From Flavobacterium psychrophilum (GTDB lineage Bacteria > Bacteroidota > Bacteroidia > Flavobacteriales > Flavobacteriaceae), in assembly GCA_945869365.1 (NCBI GenBank), contig CAMBOW010000016.1:1-27185 (forward strand): 27,185 bases of DNA, given 5' to 3'. A program made the translations under genes and the position numbers. This document shows, one piece after another, positions 1 through 7,708 of the stretch. The stretch's first letter is position 1; the number at the start of each line of letters is the position of its first letter. Under the pieces are notes generated by a model, which searched no databases, had not been told where the DNA came from, and worked only from the letters and a program-made list of their open reading frames with translations.

Positions 1-2016
1 TCCAAACGGTTTTTCTTACAAGCCGATATCGATGAATTTGCGGTATATGAAACCCAACTCGACGATCAGATTCGCGACAAAGACTTGAGTTTTTTCAACC
101 TGACCTATGATCGATTGCTGAAGCGCATCGAAGAGAGTAAAACCTTTTATACCGATATTTTATCTCAACCGTTTGATTATTCGGTTGATGAAAGTTTCAA
201 CACCGACTACGAAAAATTACCGTATGCCAAAACCACCGAAGAATTGTATGATAAATGGCGCAAACAAATTAAATTATCTACGCTTTCTTCCTTGACTGAC
301 AAACTCAAAATGCAAGAAGATTTGCAAAAGGGAATAAAACCATCAACCAAGAAAGCTGACGAACTAGACGAATCAAAAGCGAAAATTCAGCTCACCGAAT
401 CTACACCGAGTAAAGAGGTCGCCACTACCCCCAAATCGTTTGAAGCACTCGAAAAAGAAACGCGAGAAAGCTCGTTGAAATCACTCAACGAATACTTTGC
501 TTTTCTTCACGATTTAGATCACACTGATTGGTTTTCGGTTTATGTGAATGCCATTGCTACCCGATTTGATCCGCACACCAATTACTTCCCGCCCGACGAA
601 AAAGAGCGTTTTGACGTGAGCATGAGCGGAAAACTCGAAGGCATTGGCGCCCGTTTGCAAAAGAAAAATGATTATACCGAAATCTCGGAGCTCATTTCGG
701 GCGGACCGGCTTGGCGAGGAAAAGAACTCGAATCGGGCGATGTGATTCTTAAAGTGGCCCAAGGCAGCGACGAACCCGTTGATGTGGGCGGCATGCAGTT
801 GGACGATGTAGTCAAAAAAATCAAAGGGCCCAAAGGCACTGAAGTGCGCCTCACGGTAAAAAAAGTTGATGGAACACTCACCGTTATTTCGATTATTCGT
901 GACATTGTAGAGATAGAAGAAACCTACGCCAAATCGAGTGTTGTGGAGAAAAATGGTGTTAAATATGGCGTCATTTATTTGCCTAAATTTTACATCGATT
1001 TTGAAAATAACGATGGCCGCGATGCTGCCAAAGACATGGCTGTAGAAGTAGAACGGCTCAAAGAAGCCGGCGTGAAAGGAATTGTAGTCGATGTGCGGGA
1101 CAATGGCGGAGGCTCGTTAAAAACCGTTGTGGATATTGCGGGTTTATTCATCGAACAAGGCCCAATTGTGCAAGTAAAATCGGCAGGTAGAAAAAAAGAA
1201 GTTTTGTTTGATCGCGATGCCAAGGTGCAGTGGGATGGTCCCTTGGTGGTTATGATTAACAGTTTTTCGGCATCTGCTTCCGAAATATTAGCGGCGGCTA
1301 TTCAAGATTACAGAAGAGGAATTATCCTGGGCAGCAAACAATCCTACGGAAAAGGAACGGTACAAAATGTAATTGACTTAAACCAGTTTGTGCGAGGCAA
1401 TACCGTGGGTGATTTGGGTGCATTAAAAACAACAACCCAAAAATTCTATCGCATCAATGGTGGATCCACCCAATTGGAGGGCGTGAGCAGTGATGTGGCT
1501 ATTCCCGATCGCTATGCCTATTTAAAAATGGGAGAGCGCGACATTGACAACGCCATGCCTTGGGACAAAATAGATCCGGCAGAGTATAATTATTGGACCA
1601 AACAAGCCAATTTTGATTCAGCTATCGAACGCAGCAAGAATAGGGTTTTGGCCAATTCTACCTATAAATTAATCAATGAAAATGCAGCTTGGATTGACCA
1701 ACGCAACAAGGAGAACACCTATATTTTGCAGCTGGATAAGTTCAAGAAAGAACAAGAAGCCTCAGAAGAAAAAGCCAAGAAATACAAATCCATTTCCGAC
1801 TACGATTCTCAGTTGAAATTTAATTCCCTGCCCTATGAACAGGAGTTAATGAATACAGATATCTCGCTAAAAGAGAAAAGGGATCGTTGGCACGAGGCTT
1901 TGGAAAAAGATATTTATGTAGAAGAAGCCCTTAATGTATTGGGTGATTTATTGCCTAAGTCCATGCAAAAATCGGCGAGTACATCGGTTTCGAAGAGCAA
2001 ATCGCCCAAATCCTAA
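1..2016 (+). CDS. prc: Carboxy-terminal processing (tail-specific) protease, S41 family, 5'-truncated
   Basis: Periplasmic or envelope serine protease of the Prc/Tsp family, which degrades or trims proteins from their C-terminus. The frame is open from base 1, so the signal peptide and perhaps 50-60 residues lie outside the window; 671 residues remain. A PDZ domain spans about residues 205-290 (GIGARL near its start, then a GDVILKV stretch). The S41 catalytic domain follows. By alignment with E. coli Tsp the nucleophile is Ser425 in FSASASE, the conserved Asp is Asp436 (IQD) and the general base is Lys451 in SYGKGTVQ. The C-terminal Lys/Glu-rich region (about 520-660) matches the helical Tsp C-terminal domain. 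An internal TTG at base 85 could be taken for a start, but the residues before it (FFLQADIDEFAVYETQLDD) are typical of the family, so it is not the start. Convergent with rodA and followed by a shared terminator. Confidence 0.93.
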   Translation, partial: SKRFFLQADIDEFAVYETQLDDQIRDKDLSFFNLTYDRLLKRIEESKTFYTDILSQPFDYSVDESFNTDYEKLPYAKTTEELYDKWRKQIKLSTLSSLTDKLKMQEDLQKGIKPSTKKADELDESKAKIQLTESTPSKEVATTPKSFEALEKETRESSLKSLNEYFAFLHDLDHTDWFSVYVNAIATRFDPHTNYFPPDEKERFDVSMSGKLEGIGARLQKKNDYTEISELISGGPAWRGKELESGDVILKVAQGSDEPVDVGGMQLDDVVKKIKGPKGTEVRLTVKKVDGTLTVISIIRDIVEIEETYAKSSVVEKNGVKYGVIYLPKFYIDFENNDGRDAAKDMAVEVERLKEAGVKGIVVDVRDNGGGSLKTVVDIAGLFIEQGPIVQVKSAGRKKEVLFDRDAKVQWDGPLVVMINSFSASASEILAAAIQDYRRGIILGSKQSYGKGTVQNVIDLNQFVRGNTVGDLGALKTTTQKFYRINGGSTQLEGVSSDVAIPDRYAYLKMGERDIDNAMPWDKIDPAEYNYWTKQANFDSAIERSKNRVLANSTYKLINENAAWIDQRNKENTYILQLDKFKKEQEASEEKAKKYKSISDYDSQLKFNSLPYEQELMNTDISLKEKRDRWHEALEKDIYVEEALNVLGDLLPKSMQKSASTSVSKSKSPKS

Positions 2017-2021
2017 ACCTT

Positions 2022-2052
2022 AAAAAAAGCTTCTTAATCAGAAGCTTTTTTT
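2022..2052. terminator. Bidirectional rho-independent terminator between prc and rodA
   Basis: Stem GCTTCT (2029-2034) pairs with AGAAGC (2040-2045) around a 5-nt loop. It is flanked by seven A on the left and seven T on the right, so either strand gives a hairpin followed by a U tract. It lies immediately after the prc stop and immediately before the rodA stop, and serves both convergent units. Confidence 0.85.
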
Positions 2053-2053
2053 A

Positions 2054-3310
2054 TTACCATTCGTTTACTTTATTGGCATCCATTTTCAGGAAAATAAACA
2101 GCAAAATGGTAAAGCCCCATAAGCCCGATCCTCCATACGAAAAGAAAGGTAGCGGCACACCTACAGTAGGAAATACACCGACTACCATGGCAATGTTGAT
2201 GAAAAAATGAATAAACAAGATGCCGGCAACGCCATAGCCATAAACGCGGCTAAATTTGGTTTTCTGTCGCTCGGCCAAATAGATGATTCGAAAGATGAGG
2301 CCGATAAACAAGGCAATTACAATCAAACAGCCAATAAAACCCCATTCTTCGCCCACGGTGGTAAAAATATAATCGGTATGTTGTTCGGGTACAAATCCAC
2401 CTTTGGTTTGGGTTCCTTCTAAATAGCCTTTGCCAAACCAGCCACCAGAGCCAATCGCAATTTCGGATTGGTTGGTGTTGTAGCCAATTCCTTTTAAATC
2501 GACTTGTTTGCCCAATAGGATATTAAATCGATCGCGGTGGTGTTGCTTGAATACGTTATCAAACACATAATCTACCGAGAATATAAATCCAGAAATGAGT
2601 AGCATAACCAAAGCACTGGCAATGATATTGCGATCCATCATTCGGCTTTTAATGTACACAATAATCACAACAGCTAAAGCAATGCCTATTAAAGCCAACG
2701 GTTGTATAACCAAGGCCAGGACAAACAATAAAATGGCGATAAAACCAGTCCATACATACCAAGATGGCAAGCCTTCCCGGTGCATCACAAAAACAAAGAC
2801 AACATAAATAAGTGCACTTCCGGGGTCGTGGATGGCAATAAGCACCACCGGAAAAAACAGAATAGCCATAGCTTGTATTTGCCGGTTGACGTCTTTTAGG
2901 TTTACTTGTACATCGCTTAAATATTTGGCCAAAGCCAAGGCAGTTGCTGCTTTTACAAACTCGGAGGGTTGTAAACCAAATGAACCAAACGAATACCAGT
3001 TGGCTTGCCCTTTTACCGTTTTACCAAAAACAAATAATCCAGCAATAGACAGCAATCCAATGCCATAAATGACACTCGAGAATTTTTCATAAAACTTCCC
3101 GTCCACCGCAAGTATGATGAATATCAAGGGCATCGTCAAAAACAAATACAACAATTGTTTGCCATAGGGCTGCCCAAAATCAAACATAAAATTGGAGTCT
3201 GACAGGGAAAGAGAAGAGGAATAGATGTTAAGCCAACCCAACACAACCAATACAACATAGATGATTACGCTGATCCAATCGAGGTTATTGGTTACACTTT
3301 GGTTTTTCAT
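2054..3310 (-). CDS. rodA: RodA, SEDS-family peptidoglycan glycosyltransferase
   Basis: Multi-spanning membrane polymerase of the elongasome that joins lipid II into glycan strands in partnership with PBP2. The 418-residue protein is hydrophobic throughout with about ten predicted helices. SEDS signatures are visible: GLQPSEFVK near residues 112-120, WFGKGYLEGTQ near 291-301, EQHTDYIFTTVGEEWG near 309-324 and a C-terminal PTVGVPLPFFSYGGSG (381-396). Asp313 in HTDYIF corresponds to the Asp required for RodA polymerase activity (E. coli Asp262 by recollection). It is the last gene of the mre operon, starting 6 nt after the mrdA stop, which fits the obligate RodA-PBP2 pairing. One oddity is that the usual QPDxGS motif reads IHDPGS (160-165). 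Confidence 0.96.
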   Translation of the reverse strand: MKNQSVTNNLDWISVIIYVVLVVLGWLNIYSSSLSLSDSNFMFDFGQPYGKQLLYLFLTMPLIFIILAVDGKFYEKFSSVIYGIGLLSIAGLFVFGKTVKGQANWYSFGSFGLQPSEFVKAATALALAKYLSDVQVNLKDVNRQIQAMAILFFPVVLIAIHDPGSALIYVVFVFVMHREGLPSWYVWTGFIAILLFVLALVIQPLALIGIALAVVIIVYIKSRMMDRNIIASALVMLLISGFIFSVDYVFDNVFKQHHRDRFNILLGKQVDLKGIGYNTNQSEIAIGSGGWFGKGYLEGTQTKGGFVPEQHTDYIFTTVGEEWGFIGCLIVIALFIGLIFRIIYLAERQKTKFSRVYGYGVAGILFIHFFINIAMVVGVFPTVGVPLPFFSYGGSGLWGFTILLFIFLKMDANKVNEW

Positions 3311-3316
3311 TTTGTA

Positions 3317-5221
3317 CTAATTTTCTATTTCGGCAGCAGCGTCATCTACTGTTTTTTTAGTTAGCAATAAGCTGTCAACTACTTTTCGTCCGGTATATCG
3401 CGCATATTCTCCTTGTAAACTTCCTTCCAACATGCGCTTTTCTAGGTCAACACGGGTAATTTTTTTCCGCAAATATTTCTCGATCATCAAACTGGTAATG
3501 GGTCCCGCCCATCGCGCACCCCAGTAGCCATTTTCGACCAAAACGGCGATGGCAATTTTCGGGTTATTGCGCGGAGCAAAGGCCACAAAAATGGAGTGAT
3601 CTTGCAATTTGGTTCGTTTGCCATTAATTTTTGCAAAATTTTCAGCGGTACCCGTTTTCCCACATATCTCTATGCCATCTACTTGCAAGGCATAAGCCGT
3701 TCCCATATTATACACATCAAAAAGTCCGTCAATAACCGGTTGAAAATATTTCCTGTTGATACTGGTCACATGTTTGGTCCGGTATTTTTTCTCAATTACT
3801 TCTCCCTTTATTTTTTTGATGATGTGAGGCGTATAGTAAAACCCGTGATTGGCTACAGCGGCCATCATATTGGCCAATTGAATGGGCGTCATCAACACTT
3901 CTCCTTGACCAATTGCATTAGAAACAATAGCAGTGCTTCGCCAGCCGCCATTGGGGTAAATGCGTTTATAGGTTTTGGAGGTGGGCGCTTTTCCTTTGCG
4001 ACCTGTTGGTAAATCATAGCCCATAAATTGCCCTAAACCAAAACTCTGAATGTGATTGCTCCAAACATCAACTCCGTCGGCCGGACGAACATATTTGTTA
4101 ATGGTTTTCATGTAGGCCGTTCCAAAATAGGCATTACAGGATTCGTAAATTCCGCGATGCAATTGCAAGGCGCCGCCGTGGCAGTGGCAACGCATAAATC
4201 GGCCTCGTGCATAACTAAATCCGTGATTACACACCACAGAAGTTTGTTCGTTGATCACTCCTTCTTGAAGCGCGACCAGGCCAGTGAGTATTTTAAAGGG
4301 TGAACCCGGGGGATATTCGGCCAGAAGTCCGCGGTCGTAAAGCGGTTTGGCAATCGAATCGCGGTAGAGTTTGGTATAGTTTTTAGAACGTTGTCGGCCC
4401 ACCAAAATAGAGGGGTCATAGGAGGGTGCAGTAACGAGCGCCAAAATTTCACCTGTACTGGGCTCAATGGCTACAATTCCGCCGCGTTTATTCATCATGA
4501 GTGCTTCCCCATATTTTTGGAGTTCGGCATCAATGGTGAGGTTAATGTCTTTTCCTTGCACGGCTATGGTGTCAAATTTGCCCTCTTTGTAGGAGCCAAT
4601 TTCCCGGTTGTATTTGTCCTTCAAGGTATATTTCACCCCTTTTACGCCCCGTAAGGTATTTTCGTAGCTTTCTTCTACGCCTTGTCGGCCAATTAAATCA
4701 CCACTGTTGTAGTAGGGATTTTTCTTGATTAAGTTTTCGTTCACTTGGGTAATGAAACCAAATACGTTGGCGCCAAAACGCACTTGGTAATCGCGAAGCG
4801 AACGCTTTTGAATGTAAAAACCTTCAAATTTTCGAATTTTTTCCTGAAAGGCTGCAAACTCCAATTTATTGAGTTGGGGTAAAAACACCGAAGGCAAACG
4901 CGGACTATACACCTTGGCTTTGGCAATGGTTTTTAAAAACCGCTCTTTGGTGATGTCCAACAGTTGACAAAATTCAAGGGTATCCAATTTTTTTATATCT
5001 CTGGGCACTACCATGATGTCATAAGACGGTTGATTGGCGACCAAAAGAGTGCCGTTTCGGTCGTAGATATAGCCGCGTTCGGGATAGTCGTATTTAATTT
5101 TAATGGCGTTGTTTTCTGATTTTAACTTGAAGGAATCATTGATGATTTGCAAGTAAAATAACCGCAGGATGAGCAAGGCGGTAGCCACAATGATAAAGGT
5201 GGGCAGCACTACTTTTCTCAT
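3317..5221 (-). CDS. mrdA: Penicillin-binding protein 2 (elongasome transpeptidase)
   Basis: Class B PBP that crosslinks peptidoglycan during lateral wall growth and activates RodA. The 634 residues comprise a single N-terminal membrane anchor (about 5-26), then the PBP dimerisation/pedestal domain opening with RGYIYDRNG (49-57), then the transpeptidase domain. The three active-site motifs are present: S307-P-F-K310, S361-C-N363 and K522-T-G-T525. The segment between the first two motifs contains a Cys/His cluster (C331, H333, C345, H346, C347, H348) that could form a metal site. Its start overlaps the mreD stop by 4 nt and rodA follows after 6 nt, indicating translational coupling. The protein is in the size range usual for PBP2. 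Confidence 0.96.
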   Translation of the reverse strand: MRKVVLPTFIIVATALLILRLFYLQIINDSFKLKSENNAIKIKYDYPERGYIYDRNGTLLVANQPSYDIMVVPRDIKKLDTLEFCQLLDITKERFLKTIAKAKVYSPRLPSVFLPQLNKLEFAAFQEKIRKFEGFYIQKRSLRDYQVRFGANVFGFITQVNENLIKKNPYYNSGDLIGRQGVEESYENTLRGVKGVKYTLKDKYNREIGSYKEGKFDTIAVQGKDINLTIDAELQKYGEALMMNKRGGIVAIEPSTGEILALVTAPSYDPSILVGRQRSKNYTKLYRDSIAKPLYDRGLLAEYPPGSPFKILTGLVALQEGVINEQTSVVCNHGFSYARGRFMRCHCHGGALQLHRGIYESCNAYFGTAYMKTINKYVRPADGVDVWSNHIQSFGLGQFMGYDLPTGRKGKAPTSKTYKRIYPNGGWRSTAIVSNAIGQGEVLMTPIQLANMMAAVANHGFYYTPHIIKKIKGEVIEKKYRTKHVTSINRKYFQPVIDGLFDVYNMGTAYALQVDGIEICGKTGTAENFAKINGKRTKLQDHSIFVAFAPRNNPKIAIAVLVENGYWGARWAGPITSLMIEKYLRKKITRVDLEKRMLEGSLQGEYARYTGRKVVDSLLLTKKTVDDAAAEIEN

Positions 5222-5724
5222 CGTCTGCTTGGCTTAATAATGTAGATGATACTGATGCAAAGCAACAAAGTAAACAACGTAGTAAGGAATGTTTTGAGTA
5301 GTATTTCCCATAAAAAATTAAGGCGAAATACTTCTAGAAAAAACAAGGTGAAGTGGTGCATGGCGACAGCCAAAAGTAAAAACGTAAACCGCTCGGGCGT
5401 GAGCACATCATTTAGTTTTACGGTTTGGTATTCGTAGCTCATTCCAAACGAAAACCTAAAAAGCGCGGGTCTGAAATAGGCCAAAATAATACTGGCCAAA
5501 GCGTGTACTCCGCCTGAATTACAAAACATATCCAAGCAAATCCCTAACAAAAAACTGGCCAATAACAAAGCTGTTTTGTTACCGTTAACGGGATAAAGGA
5601 TGATGAATAAAATATAGGGATACGGATTGATGTACCCAAACAAATTGATGTTGTTGAACAACAAAATTTGTGCGAGGAAAAGCAACAAAAATCGTGCGAA
5701 ATTTACAAATACAGCACTACTCAT
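5218..5724 (-). CDS. mreD: Rod shape-determining protein MreD
   Basis: Small integral membrane protein of the elongasome. The 168-residue sequence has about five hydrophobic helices (starting FARFLLLFLAQILLF, then a YPYILFIILYPV segment and a LLLASFLLGICLDMF segment), the topology of MreD. MreD sequences are poorly conserved, so the identification rests on size, hydrophobic pattern, the short helix-turn motif with GxxLD, and position between mreC and mrdA. It overlaps mreC by 8 nt and mrdA by 4 nt, so it is almost certainly translated from the same message. Confidence 0.9.
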   Translation of the reverse strand: MSSAVFVNFARFLLLFLAQILLFNNINLFGYINPYPYILFIILYPVNGNKTALLLASFLLGICLDMFCNSGGVHALASIILAYFRPALFRFSFGMSYEYQTVKLNDVLTPERFTFLLLAVAMHHFTLFFLEVFRLNFLWEILLKTFLTTLFTLLLCISIIYIIKPSRR

Positions 5725-6538
5725 TTTCGCGTTTTTCTAGGTTAATAATCTCCTCCCGGTATTTGCTTTTGATGATATATACGTGTCCCAAATTGGTCAT
5801 GTCGTTAAACAATTTTACATTGAGGGTATAGTAATTAGTTTGGTTGTCGATGTAGATTTTGTCTATGGTGCCAATGCCAATATTTTCTGGAAAAATCACC
5901 GACTGTCCGCCCGTTACAATCGTGTCTCCTTTGTGAACAGAAGCCAAACGAGGCACATCAATGAGTTGCACAAAGCCTGTGCTTTTTCCGTTCCAAACCA
6001 ATGAGCCAAAGTGATTTGTTTTTTTGATTTTGGCATTAATTTGGGATTTCACATTCAAAATACTGATGATCGAAGCGTAATTTTCTGAGGCTTTGTCAAT
6101 GATGCCAATAATTCCAGCACTGTTAATCACCCCCATGTCTGATTGTATTCCTTGGGCCGAACCGCTGTTTATGGTGAGGTAGTTTTCGTGGGTATTGTAG
6201 GCGTTGTGTATTACTTTAGACACAATAATATTTACTTTTTTCACCCCTTTTATCGAATCCAATCGAGGCGCTAAGGCGCTATCTTTTACATTAAACAGCA
6301 GCATTTTTAGTCGGGCATTTTCAGTGGCAAGTTGATTGTTTTGGTCTTTTAGTCGCAGGTATTCGCTGATGGAATTCACCCGTTCGTAGACGCCGCCTGT
6401 AAAAAAATTGGCAGAACTAATTACTTTGCTACGGTGAAAAGAATGAAACTGAACCGTTAAGATAAAGGATAGGAATAAAAGCAGCAAAAACAGCAAACGA
6501 TAGCTGTTTTTTAATACAAAAGTTACTATTTGCTGCAT
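5717..6538 (-). CDS. mreC: Rod shape-determining protein MreC
   Basis: Bitopic periplasmic scaffold of the elongasome that binds PBP2. The 273-residue protein has a short cytoplasmic tail, one transmembrane helix (about 12-30), a periplasmic coiled coil (about 55-80, with SEYLRLKDQNNQLATENARL as its core), and a beta-rich domain to about residue 265. That domain includes the family-typical ENYLTINSGSAQGI and GIIGIIDKAS stretches. It sits 87 nt downstream of mreB and overlaps mreD by 8 nt. No separate TAnnTTTG promoter was found directly upstream, so it is probably read from the mreB promoter. The mreB-mreC gap holds an imperfect hairpin described separately. Confidence 0.94.
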   Translation of the reverse strand: MQQIVTFVLKNSYRLLFLLLLFLSFILTVQFHSFHRSKVISSANFFTGGVYERVNSISEYLRLKDQNNQLATENARLKMLLFNVKDSALAPRLDSIKGVKKVNIIVSKVIHNAYNTHENYLTINSGSAQGIQSDMGVINSAGIIGIIDKASENYASIISILNVKSQINAKIKKTNHFGSLVWNGKSTGFVQLIDVPRLASVHKGDTIVTGGQSVIFPENIGIGTIDKIYIDNQTNYYTLNVKLFNDMTNLGHVYIIKSKYREEIINLEKRENE

Positions 6539-6577
6539 TTTCTATGAAATATAAATTCGAATTCAGGTACAAATCAA

Positions 6578-6616
6578 CTTCCAAAATATAAAGAAATGTG
6601 CCTTATATGTAGGAAG
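6578..6616 (-). other. Imperfect hairpin in the mreB-mreC intergenic leader
   Basis: CTTCC (6578-6582) pairs with GGAAG (6612-6616). Inside it an imperfect second stem forms between ATATAAAG (6585-6592, one bulged A) and CTTATAT (6602-6608). There is no T tract on the mreC-coding strand after it, so it does not look like a normal terminator. It could be an mRNA-processing or stability element that sets mreB against mreC-rodA levels. This is inference only. Confidence 0.3.
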
Positions 6617-6625
6617 CGTTAGTAA

Positions 6626-7654
6626 TTATTTAATAAGAATGCTCTTGAATTTTGGGATGTTTTTAAGTGCCATTCCTGTTCCGCGTACTACGGCACGCAA
6701 TGGATCTTCAGCAATATATACGGGCAAATCTGTTTTTTGAGAAATACGTTTGTCTAATCCTCTAAGCATTGATCCACCTCCGGCCAAATAAATCCCGGTG
6801 TTGTAAATATCAGCAGCCAATTCGGGTGGGGTTTGCGAAAGTGTTTCCATTACGGCATCTTCAATTCGTTGAATCGATTTGTCTAAGGCTTTGGCAATTT
6901 CGCGATAGGAAACGTCTACTTGTTTGGGTTTGCCAGTTAATAAATCTCGTCCTTGCACTGACATTTCGTCTGGTGGAGTTTCCAATTCTTCTAAGGCGGC
7001 ACCAATTGTAATTTTTATTTTTTCAGCTGAACTCTCTCCCACAAATAAATTGTGTTGGGTACGCATGTAGTAAATAATATCGTTGGTAAATACATCTCCG
7101 GCAATTTTCACCGATTTATCACACACAATTCCACCCAAAGCAATTACGGCAATTTCGGTTGTTCCACCGCCAATATCTACAATCATGTTTCCTTTGGGTT
7201 GCATGATGTCAATACCAATACCAATAGCCGCAGCCATCGGTTCGTGGATCAAGTATACTTCTTTTCCGTTTACGCGTTCACACGATTCTTTTACCGCACG
7301 CATTTCTACTTCGGTAATTCCAGAAGGAATACAAACCACCATGCGCAAGGCCGGGGTAAACATTCTTTTTTTGAGTGCAGGAATACTTTTGATAAACATA
7401 TTGATCATCTTCTCAGATGCATCAAAATCGGCAATAACCCCGTCTTTTAACGGACGAATCGTTTTGATGTTTTCATGGGTTTTCCCTTGCATCATATTGG
7501 CCTCTTTTCCCACGGCAATTATTTTCCCGGTTATGCGGTCGCGGGCAACAATTGAAGGACTGTCGATCACCACTTTGTCGTTGTGAATAATAAGGGTGTT
7601 AGCAGTACCAAGGTCTATCGCAATATCCTCGGTCATAAAATCAAAAAATCCCAT
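6626..7654 (-). CDS. mreB: Rod shape-determining protein MreB (bacterial actin)
   Basis: Actin-like ATPase forming membrane-bound filaments that orient elongasome movement. The 342 residues contain the actin-fold nucleotide motifs: phosphate-1 loop AIDLGTANT (12-20), connect-1 HEPMAAAIG (137-145), phosphate-2 VDIGGGTTE (159-167) and the adenosine motif AGGGSMLRG (291-299). The N-terminal MGFFDFMTED is short and amphipathic, consistent with membrane tethering. First gene of the mre cluster, 54 nt after purH. A TAnnTTTG element about 40 nt before its start suggests its own promoter, although read-through from purH is also possible. Confidence 0.98.
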   Translation of the reverse strand: MGFFDFMTEDIAIDLGTANTLIIHNDKVVIDSPSIVARDRITGKIIAVGKEANMMQGKTHENIKTIRPLKDGVIADFDASEKMINMFIKSIPALKKRMFTPALRMVVCIPSGITEVEMRAVKESCERVNGKEVYLIHEPMAAAIGIGIDIMQPKGNMIVDIGGGTTEIAVIALGGIVCDKSVKIAGDVFTNDIIYYMRTQHNLFVGESSAEKIKITIGAALEELETPPDEMSVQGRDLLTGKPKQVDVSYREIAKALDKSIQRIEDAVMETLSQTPPELAADIYNTGIYLAGGGSMLRGLDKRISQKTDLPVYIAEDPLRAVVRGTGMALKNIPKFKSILIK

Positions 7655-7694
7655 ATGTATACCGGGTTATTAGGTTTAAATCAAAAATTACATA

Positions 7695-7702
7695 CAAAGT
7701 TA
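7695..7702 (-). promoter_or_regulatory. Candidate mreB promoter -7 element
   Basis: On the minus strand the bases read TAACTTTG, an exact match to the Bacteroidetes -7 consensus TAnnTTTG, in the gap between purH and mreB. The expected transcript leader would be about 34 nt. No TTG was seen at the usual -33 distance, which falls inside purH. Confidence 0.45.
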
Positions 7703-7708
7703 AACAAA

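Noticed and set aside
3596..4012. A 138-codon plus-strand frame antisense to the PBP2 gene.
   Set aside because: Shadow of mrdA. No promoter element and no protein-like composition.
7052..7586. Long plus-strand open frames of 132 and 167 codons antisense to mreB.
   Set aside because: They lie entirely within a strongly conserved gene on the other strand and their translations lack any coherent protein pattern.
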